Assembly (NCBI GenBank): GCA_003543215.1
Contig: DPJD01000001.1
Coordinates: 52,205 to 61,978 of the forward strand
Direction: 5' to 3'
Length of the DNA stretch: 9,774 nucleotides
Source of the DNA: Erysipelotrichaceae bacterium
GTDB taxonomy: Bacteria; Bacillota_I; Bacilli_A; Erysipelotrichales; Erysipelotrichaceae
Positions 1 through 4,878 of this stretch are shown piece after piece (positions within the stretch are counted from its first letter, which is position 1; each line of letters starts with the position of its first letter). Made by a program: the position numbers and the translations under genes. Below the pieces are notes generated by a model. That model worked only from the letters and a program-made list of their open reading frames with translations, was not told where the DNA came from and did not search any database.

Positions 1-603
1 TATGACATCGGTTACGGTGGCTTGGACCACGTCATTGCGAACAACTTGAATGTAAACATCATGGTCTTGGATACGGAAGTCTACTCGAATACGGGTGGTC
101 AATCCTCCAAATCATCTCAAGCAGCTTCAATTGCGAAATTCGCAGCAGGTGGTAAACCTACAGCGAAGAAAGACCTTGGTCAAATCGCTATGGCTTATGG
201 ACATGTCTATGTCGCTTCCATTTCAATGGGTGCGAACCGTATGCATACCATCAAGGCTTTGAAAGAAGCTGAAGCATATGATGGACCATCAGTGATCTTG
301 GCTTACTCCCCATGTATCGAACACGGTATCAAGGGTGGTTTGGCAAATCATCAAGTCCAACAAAAGAAAGCTGTTGAAAGTGGATACTGGACGCTTTATC
401 GCTACAATCCATTGAATACGGAAAAACCATTGACGATCGATTCGAAAGAACCAGATTTCTCGAAGTTCAGAGAGTTCGTCATGAACGAAACACGTTTCAA
501 TCAGTTGCCATTCGTGAATGCGGATCAGGCTGAGTTCTTGCTTCAAAAGTCTGAAGAAGATGCGAAGAAACGTTACACACGTTTGGTTAAATTAGCTGCT
601 TAA
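1..603 (+). CDS. nifJ: Pyruvate:ferredoxin (flavodoxin) oxidoreductase, C-terminal 200 residues (partial, 5' end outside window)
   Basis: The reading frame is open from base 1 and ends at TAA 601-603, so only the last 200 residues of a protein that is normally near 1,170-1,190 residues are present. The enzyme oxidises pyruvate to acetyl-CoA and CO2 and reduces ferredoxin or flavodoxin in the cytoplasm, the usual pyruvate-cleaving step of anaerobes. The fragment is the thiamine-diphosphate domain. It opens with YDIGYGGLDH, which normally follows the GDG thiamine-binding motif just outside the window. It continues with DTEVYSNTGGQSSK (fragment residues about 26-39), a family hallmark, then KFAAGGKPTAKKDLGQIAM. 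YSPCIEHGI contains Cys105 of the fragment, matching the conserved late cysteine that helps hold the cluster next to thiamine. A strong terminator follows directly, so it is transcriptionally separate from the genes to the right. Identification is secure; nothing looks degraded. Confidence 0.96.
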   Translation, partial: YDIGYGGLDHVIANNLNVNIMVLDTEVYSNTGGQSSKSSQAASIAKFAAGGKPTAKKDLGQIAMAYGHVYVASISMGANRMHTIKALKEAEAYDGPSVILAYSPCIEHGIKGGLANHQVQQKKAVESGYWTLYRYNPLNTEKPLTIDSKEPDFSKFREFVMNETRFNQLPFVNADQAEFLLQKSEEDAKKRYTRLVKLAA

Positions 604-607
604 TCCT

Positions 608-637
608 AAAGGATGACATAAAGTCATCCTTTTTTTT
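608..637 (+). terminator. Rho-independent terminator after nifJ
   Basis: A 10-bp perfect stem (608-617 with 623-632, core AAGGATGAC/GTCATCCTT) closes a 5-nt ATAAA loop and runs into an uninterrupted T tract to 637. It begins 5 nt after the nifJ stop codon. The T tract is only a few bases upstream of the promoter of the next unit. Confidence 0.93.
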
Positions 638-640
638 ATA

Positions 641-649
641 TGGTATAAT
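641..649 (+). promoter_or_regulatory. Extended -10 promoter for the glycosyltransferase/recX/yhaM unit
   Basis: TGGTATAAT (641-649) is a perfect extended -10 element (TGn plus TATAAT). No good -35 hexamer is visible at the normal distance, because that region is the right arm of the nifJ terminator; an extended -10 can work without one. Expected transcription start is near 656, giving a leader of about 20 nt before the Shine-Dalgarno AAGGA (661-665) and ATG 675. Confidence 0.7.
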
Positions 650-674
650 GAATGCGTCATAAGGACGTGAACAC

Positions 675-1679
675 ATGAAAGTTGCGCTCTATTTTGAATC
701 TGAGAAGTTCATCCAAACCTCTGGGATTGGTCGTGCATTTGCACATCAAAAATTAGCGTTGGAGAGTGCGGGCATCTCTTACACAACGAATCCTGAGGAT
801 ACCTACGATATTTTGCATATTAATACAGTAGGGTTGAATAGTACGAATGCGATTGAATTTGCACGTAAGCAAGGGGCAAAAGTCATCTATCATGCACACA
901 GTACAGAGGAAGACTTTCGTAATTCGTTTGTGCTATCGAATCAAATCGCACCTTTTGTGCGCCATCATCTGATTCACAATTATTCGTTGGCGGATGCCAT
1001 TATCACGCCGACCCCGTATTCTAAAAGTCTTTTAGAGAACTATGGAATCGATGTGCCAATCTATGCCGTGTCCAATGGGATTGAAATCAGTCGCTACACT
1101 TACAATGCGGATGAGGTTAGAGCATTTCGACGCTATTTTTCTTTGAGTGATGATCAAAAGGTTGTCATAGGAGTAGGTCTCTATTTTGAGCGAAAAGGGA
1201 TTCAAGACTTCATGGAAGTCGCTAAGTATTTTCCGGAGTTGACCTTCATTTGGTTTGGGCATACACCTTTGTATACGGTGCCACAGTCGGTTCGAGATGT
1301 GATTAAAAGTGCGCCACGTAATGTGATCTTACCAGGCTATGTCAAAGGTCCGATCATTGAAGGTGCGTATTCCAGTGCGGATTGTTTCTTCTTTCCATCC
1401 TATGAAGAAACGGAAGGTATCGTGGTCTTGGAAGCCTTGGCCTCCAAGTGTCCGGTTTTAATCAGGGATATTCCTGTTTATGCGGATTGGTTAATTGATG
1501 GAGTGCATTGTCATAAAGGCCGCGATAATGCGGATTTCATCGATTTGATCAAACGAATCATCATGAAAGAATTTCCAAGTTGCGCTGATGCGGCGTATGA
1601 AGTTGCGGCACAACGTGATATTAAGAAGATTGGACAAGAGTTGAAAACAATTTATACAAAGGTGAGGAACACAGAATGA
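675..1679 (+). CDS. cpoA: GT4-family glycosyltransferase, CpoA-like diacylglycerol glycolipid synthase
   Basis: A 334-residue retaining GT-B glycosyltransferase of family GT4. From memory it closely resembles pneumococcal CpoA, which adds the second sugar (galactose) to glucosyl-diacylglycerol at the inner face of the membrane. Visible signatures are the N-terminal SGIGRAFAHQKLAL, TNPEDTYDILHINT, the HAHSTEEDFRNSF segment, ITPTPYSKSLLENYGI, the nucleotide-sugar-side FERKGI, and the EX7E motif with Glu245 and Glu253 inside SYEETEGIVVLEALA. There is no signal peptide and no clear membrane span, consistent with a monotopic, membrane-surface enzyme. The start at ATG 675 is supported by AAGGA at 661-665. 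The TGA stop overlaps the ATG of the next gene (ATGA, 1676-1679), so the two are coupled, as expected for two successive steps of one glycolipid pathway. The sugar donor and whether the second sugar is galactose or glucose cannot be read from sequence. Confidence 0.88.
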   Translation: MKVALYFESEKFIQTSGIGRAFAHQKLALESAGISYTTNPEDTYDILHINTVGLNSTNAIEFARKQGAKVIYHAHSTEEDFRNSFVLSNQIAPFVRHHLIHNYSLADAIITPTPYSKSLLENYGIDVPIYAVSNGIEISRYTYNADEVRAFRRYFSLSDDQKVVIGVGLYFERKGIQDFMEVAKYFPELTFIWFGHTPLYTVPQSVRDVIKSAPRNVILPGYVKGPIIEGAYSSADCFFFPSYEETEGIVVLEALASKCPVLIRDIPVYADWLIDGVHCHKGRDNADFIDLIKRIIMKEFPSCADAAYEVAAQRDIKKIGQELKTIYTKVRNTE

Positions 1680-3658
1680 GAATCGGATTATTTGCAGATA
1701 CCTACACACCCGAAATCAATGGGGTTGTCTCCTCGATCGTTACTTTACAAGAAGGTTTAGAAGCAGCTGGACATGAAGTGTTCATCATCACAACGCATGT
1801 ATCAATCTTGAATTTAAGTTATGAGAACCATGTCTTACGTTTGCCAGGCATCCAGCTTAAGCAGATGTACGGCTATGTTTTAACCAGTCCTCTACACATT
1901 CGTGCTTATCAAATCGTCAAAGAGATGGACTTGGATATCTTACATGCGCATACTGAGTTTGGTATTGGTATTTTTGCGCGTATCGTTGCTCGTTTGATGC
2001 ATAAACCTTTGGTGGTCACCTATCATACGACTTATGAAGACTACACGCACTATGTCAATGTGTTCAAATCGAAAGCAGTTGAAAAGATTGCGAAGAAGAC
2101 CGTTTCGCAATTAAGTAAGCTTTACATTGAGACCAGTGATGGGGCGATTTCACCTTCGCAGAAAACCAAAGAAATGCTTAAAGGTTATGGCATCAAACGT
2201 GAAATCAATGTCATTCCTACAGGTTTGAATCTGGATAAGTTCAAAGCTGAAAATGTCGATATTGAAGCTGTTCGAGCATTCAAGAATGAATATGATTTAA
2301 TGGATAAATTAGTTATTCTCTATGTCGGACGTATTGCGGAAGAGAAGAGCATCGATTTGATCATGGAAGGCTTTGCGAAAATCAATCAAAGTGAAATACC
2401 AAGTCGTTTGATCATCATTGGTGCAGGACCGCAAGAAGATGATTTGAAACACTTGGCAAAACGATTGAATGCGTCGGATACCATTATCTTTGCAGGTAAA
2501 CGACCTTCCAAGACCATTCCAATCTATTACCATGCGGCAGATTGTTTCGTATCCGCATCCCTTACGGAAACGCAAGGGATGACCTTTATAGAAGCTCTGG
2601 CAAGTGGTAAAATCGTGTTTGCACGTGAAGATAAAGTCCTAAGTGACTTGATTGAACCAAATAAGAATGGGTATTTCTTTGTGGATGCGAATGACTTTGC
2701 GAATAAGATTGGAAATTATGCAAAACTTGAACCAGAACTAAAACAAAAGATGCATGACAATGCACTTGCGAGTGTTCAAGTATACGATCGTGAAGCATTC
2801 ATTCAAAATGTTTTATGTGTCTATGCGGAATCCATTCGTGTTTCAAAAGAAGCGATGATTCTGACTGAAGTCAATCATAAACATGCGGTTGTGGAATGTC
2901 AGCTTGAAAACAAATATCGTAGTCTCAGTGTATTGGTGAGTATGGAGATGTTTGTGGAGTTGGGCTTAAGGAAGGGGAAGGAATTGGAAAAAGAAGTCAT
3001 TGAAACGTTGCTTGAAAACGAGCAGTTCGTTAAGGCATATCAATCATGTATCCAAAAAATAAGTGTCAAGGATCGTAGTCGTAAGGAAATGTATGATTTC
3101 TTAATAGAGAAGTCGACTTTGGATATTGGTCAAATCAATCAATTGATTGATTATCTCGAACAAAAGAAATACATCAATGATGAACAATACGCTCGTCATA
3201 TGGTTCAGTCTTTACAAGCCTTGCTTCAAGGTAAACAAAAAATCATGCGTGGTTTGCGTAACAAAGGCATTGCCCAAGAACTCATTGATAAGGTGATTCA
3301 AGAAGATAGTCAAGAAGCTGAAGTAGCGAATGCCTTGGCTTTGGCTGAAAAGGTTAAACCATCCATACGTGATCGTTCTTTACGTTCCCTTAAACAAAAG
3401 TTGACCCAACGTTTGATGAGTCAAGGTTTTGAGTTCAATGTCATCGAAGTGGTCATGCGTAGTTTGAACTTTCAAGAAGAAGAGAAGGGTGAGCTGGATA
3501 ACTTACGTAAGACAGCGCTTAAAGCGCGAAGACGTCTTTCTTCTAAACACGAGGGGACTCAACTCAGGAATGCGTTGTTCAGTTATTTGGATCACCAAGG
3601 TTTCAACCTCGATGATATCTATATTATTTTAAATGAAATGGAGTGGAACGATGAGTAG
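1676..3658 (+). CDS. Fusion protein: GT4 glucosyl-diacylglycerol synthase-type glycosyltransferase + RecX recombination regulator
   Basis: One uninterrupted 660-residue frame encodes two normally separate proteins. Residues 1 to about 388 are a GT4 glycosyltransferase of the 1,2-diacylglycerol 3-glucosyltransferase type. It has the MRIGLFADTYTPEINGVVSS opening, HAHTEFGIGIFAR, TYHTTYEDYTHYV, VIPTGLNLDKF, YVGRIAEEKSIDLI, and EX7E with Glu298 and Glu306 in LTETQGMTFIEALASG. Residues about 394-660 are a full-length RecX, a modulator of RecA filaments, built of helical repeats; RSRKEMYDFLIEK, LEQKKYINDEQYARHMV and LRNKGIAQELIDKVI are recognisable. The start at ATG 1676 has AAAGGTGAGG (1658-1667) 8 nt upstream and overlaps the previous stop by 4 nt. 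The end overlaps yhaM by 8 nt. Both halves look intact. The glycosyltransferase half probably makes the monoglucosyl lipid used by the preceding enzyme. Whether the chain stays fused, is processed, or RecX is also made from Met394 is unknown. Confidence 0.9.
   Translation: MRIGLFADTYTPEINGVVSSIVTLQEGLEAAGHEVFIITTHVSILNLSYENHVLRLPGIQLKQMYGYVLTSPLHIRAYQIVKEMDLDILHAHTEFGIGIFARIVARLMHKPLVVTYHTTYEDYTHYVNVFKSKAVEKIAKKTVSQLSKLYIETSDGAISPSQKTKEMLKGYGIKREINVIPTGLNLDKFKAENVDIEAVRAFKNEYDLMDKLVILYVGRIAEEKSIDLIMEGFAKINQSEIPSRLIIIGAGPQEDDLKHLAKRLNASDTIIFAGKRPSKTIPIYYHAADCFVSASLTETQGMTFIEALASGKIVFAREDKVLSDLIEPNKNGYFFVDANDFANKIGNYAKLEPELKQKMHDNALASVQVYDREAFIQNVLCVYAESIRVSKEAMILTEVNHKHAVVECQLENKYRSLSVLVSMEMFVELGLRKGKELEKEVIETLLENEQFVKAYQSCIQKISVKDRSRKEMYDFLIEKSTLDIGQINQLIDYLEQKKYINDEQYARHMVQSLQALLQGKQKIMRGLRNKGIAQELIDKVIQEDSQEAEVANALALAEKVKPSIRDRSLRSLKQKLTQRLMSQGFEFNVIEVVMRSLNFQEEEKGELDNLRKTALKARRRLSSKHEGTQLRNALFSYLDHQGFNLDDIYIILNEMEWNDE
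2855..3658 (+). other. recX: RecX domain of the fusion gene (possible internal translation start at Met394)
   Basis: From ATG 2855 (residue 394) to the stop is 267 residues, the same size as a stand-alone Gram-positive RecX (about 260-270). The first residues of this module (MILTEVNHKHAVVECQLENK) match the strand-rich N-terminus typical of Firmicutes RecX, followed by LGLRKGKELEKEVI and three helical-repeat blocks. An ATG therefore lies exactly where an independent recX would begin. Upstream there is only a weak purine run (AAAAGAAG, ending about 2 nt from the ATG), too close and too poor for a confident ribosome site. I therefore call this a domain of the fusion rather than a separate gene. 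Confidence 0.75.
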
Positions 3659-4592
3659 ACAAATGATCAGCAGTTTTGTAGAAGGTGAAAAGATTCAAAC
3701 AAGTCTTTTAATCACACAAATGAATCGAGGCATCACTAATTCCGGTGCTCCTTATTTGTCCTTTGTTTTGCAGGATCAGAGTGGATCGATCGATGCGAAA
3801 TTATGGGACGCGAAAGATGAGCTGCTAAGTGGTGTTGAAGCAGGGAAGGTTGTGCTTGTCAGTGCGGAAGTATTGAAATATCGCAATGCTTTACAATTAC
3901 GGATCTACAGTTTAGCGAAACTGGAAGACAATCAGTTCAACCCAGCGGATTATGTCATGGCTACGGATTTGAGTTTGGAGTTCATGCAGAAGCGCATTGG
4001 TGAAACATTATTGTCCTTACAAGATGTCGTGTATCGCGATGTGTGTACTTCAATCATTGAAGACCTTCAAGAGAAGCTTTACAGTTATCCAGCAGCGGCT
4101 AAGAATCACCATGATTTCGTTGGTGGTTTGGCAACACATATGATATCAATGTTGGATCTTGGAGAAGCCTTCTGTTCGCTCTATCCAATGTTAAATCGGG
4201 ATTTGTTGTTGGCGGGTATTCTCTTACATGATCTTGGAAAGATTGATGAATTATCGGGTCCGATCCTAACGGAATATACTGTTGAAGGAAAACTGGTGGG
4301 GCATATCTCCATCATGCAAAGCAAAGTATCTGAGAAGGCAAAAGCTCTAGGCTATCAAGGCAGTGAACAAGTCACTTTGATGCGACACATGATTCTGTCC
4401 CATCATGGCGAATATGAATTCGGATCACCGGTGTTGCCAATGGTCATGGAGGCAGAAATGTTGACCTTCATTGACAACGTGGATGCGCGAATGAACATGT
4501 TCGCAAAAGCTTTGGAAAGTGTCAAACCAGGTGAGTGGACGCCACGTATCTTCCCGCTTGAAAACCGCAGTTTCTATAAACCAAAAGAATAA
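3651..4592 (+). CDS. yhaM: 3'-5' exoribonuclease YhaM (OB-fold + HD domain)
   Basis: A 313-residue protein matching the length (about 314) and layout of Bacillus YhaM, a cytoplasmic metal-dependent 3'-5' exonuclease acting on RNA and single-stranded DNA. Residues 1 to about 100 form the OB-fold nucleic-acid-binding domain (FVLQDQSGSIDAKLWDAKD). About 140-280 form the HD hydrolase domain, with NHHDFVGGLATH (His153/His154), the HD pair His193-Asp194 in LLHDLGK, RHMILSHHGEYEFGSP (His251/His252) and FIDNVDARMNMF. The C-terminus ENRSFYKP is typical of the family. The start at ATG 3651 is chosen because GGAG (3640-3643) lies 7 nt upstream and the protein then begins like YhaM; an in-frame ATG at 3633 lacks this support. 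It overlaps the RecX stop by 8 nt (ATGAGTAG), indicating coupling. The stop codon lies in the stem of the following terminator. Confidence 0.95.
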   Translation: MSRQMISSFVEGEKIQTSLLITQMNRGITNSGAPYLSFVLQDQSGSIDAKLWDAKDELLSGVEAGKVVLVSAEVLKYRNALQLRIYSLAKLEDNQFNPADYVMATDLSLEFMQKRIGETLLSLQDVVYRDVCTSIIEDLQEKLYSYPAAAKNHHDFVGGLATHMISMLDLGEAFCSLYPMLNRDLLLAGILLHDLGKIDELSGPILTEYTVEGKLVGHISIMQSKVSEKAKALGYQGSEQVTLMRHMILSHHGEYEFGSPVLPMVMEAEMLTFIDNVDARMNMFAKALESVKPGEWTPRIFPLENRSFYKPKE

Positions 4593-4613
4593 ACTTAAGT
4601 GTTTATTTTTTTT
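4588..4613 (+). terminator. Rho-independent terminator after yhaM
   Basis: A 7-bp stem AATAAAC/GTTTATT (4588-4594 and 4601-4607) with a 6-nt loop TTAAGT leads into seven further T residues. The stem is A/T-rich with one G-C pair, so it is weaker than the nifJ terminator. It includes the yhaM stop codon (TAA 4590-4592). It separates the yhaM unit from the copper operon promoter that begins 12 nt later. Confidence 0.65.
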
Positions 4614-4624
4614 GTGCATCCATC

Positions 4625-4656
4625 TTGACAGATACCCTAGGGGGGTATAATATAAT
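4625..4656 (+). promoter_or_regulatory. Promoter of the copZ-copA-csoR copper operon
   Basis: A consensus -35 TTGACA (4625-4630) is followed by overlapping -10 candidates in TATAATATAAT (4646-4656). The first TATAAT gives a 15-nt spacer, TAATAT (4648-4653) gives 17, and the second TATAAT gives 20. The 17-nt register is the most conventional spacing. The CsoR operator fills the spacer and touches the -10 element. Any of these registers starts transcription near 4658-4663, only about 12-17 nt before the copZ start at 4675. Confidence 0.82.
4632..4648. promoter_or_regulatory. CsoR operator (copper-responsive palindrome)
   Basis: ATACCC-TAGGG-GGGTAT is a 6-bp perfect inverted repeat with a G-rich centre. 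It matches the known operator class for CsoR, and is nearly the same as the Bacillus copZA site as I recall it (ATACCC-n5-GGGTAT). It lies between the -35 and -10 elements, where bound repressor would block RNA polymerase. A csoR gene lies three genes downstream, so the regulator is on hand; Cu(I) binding should release it. Confidence 0.9.
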
Positions 4657-4674
4657 GCTATGGAGGAAATTAAT

Positions 4675-4878
4675 ATGTTAAAGAAATATGCAGTAGAAGG
4701 TATGACGTGTAACCATTGTGTGCATCATGTGACAATGGCATTGAGTGAAGTTGAAGGGGTTAAAGATGTTAAAGTATCTTTGTCAGAAAAATCGGCTTTA
4801 GTGAACAGTGAAGATAGCGTTCAATTCGAAACCTTAAAAGCAGCTGTTGAAGAAGCTGGGTATAAACTTGTCGGATAA
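4675..4878 (+). CDS. copZ: Copper chaperone CopZ (heavy-metal-associated domain)
   Basis: A 67-residue single HMA domain, the standard size for CopZ, a cytoplasmic carrier that binds Cu(I) and hands it to CopA and CsoR. The metal site is MTCNHC with Cys12 and Cys15; the second half SEVEGVKDVKVSL and the C-terminal AVEEAGYKLVG are typical of the ferredoxin-like fold. The start at ATG 4675 is chosen because GGAGGA (4662-4667) is 7 nt upstream. An in-frame ATG at 4660 would add MEEIN and lies very near the predicted transcription start, so leaderless initiation there cannot be excluded. It is the first gene after the CsoR-controlled promoter, and its end overlaps the start region of copA. Confidence 0.94.
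   Translation: MLKKYAVEGMTCNHCVHHVTMALSEVEGVKDVKVSLSEKSALVNSEDSVQFETLKAAVEEAGYKLVG

Noticed and set aside
1676..1679. Possible mycoplasma-type code (TGA as tryptophan)
   Set aside because: The first glycosyltransferase ends with TGA exactly at an ATGA overlap and at the expected protein length, and all visible tryptophans use TGG.
3633..3650. Upstream in-frame ATG for yhaM
   Set aside because: The GGAG site lies between this ATG and ATG 3651 and fits 3651; starting at 3651 also gives the usual YhaM N-terminus and length.
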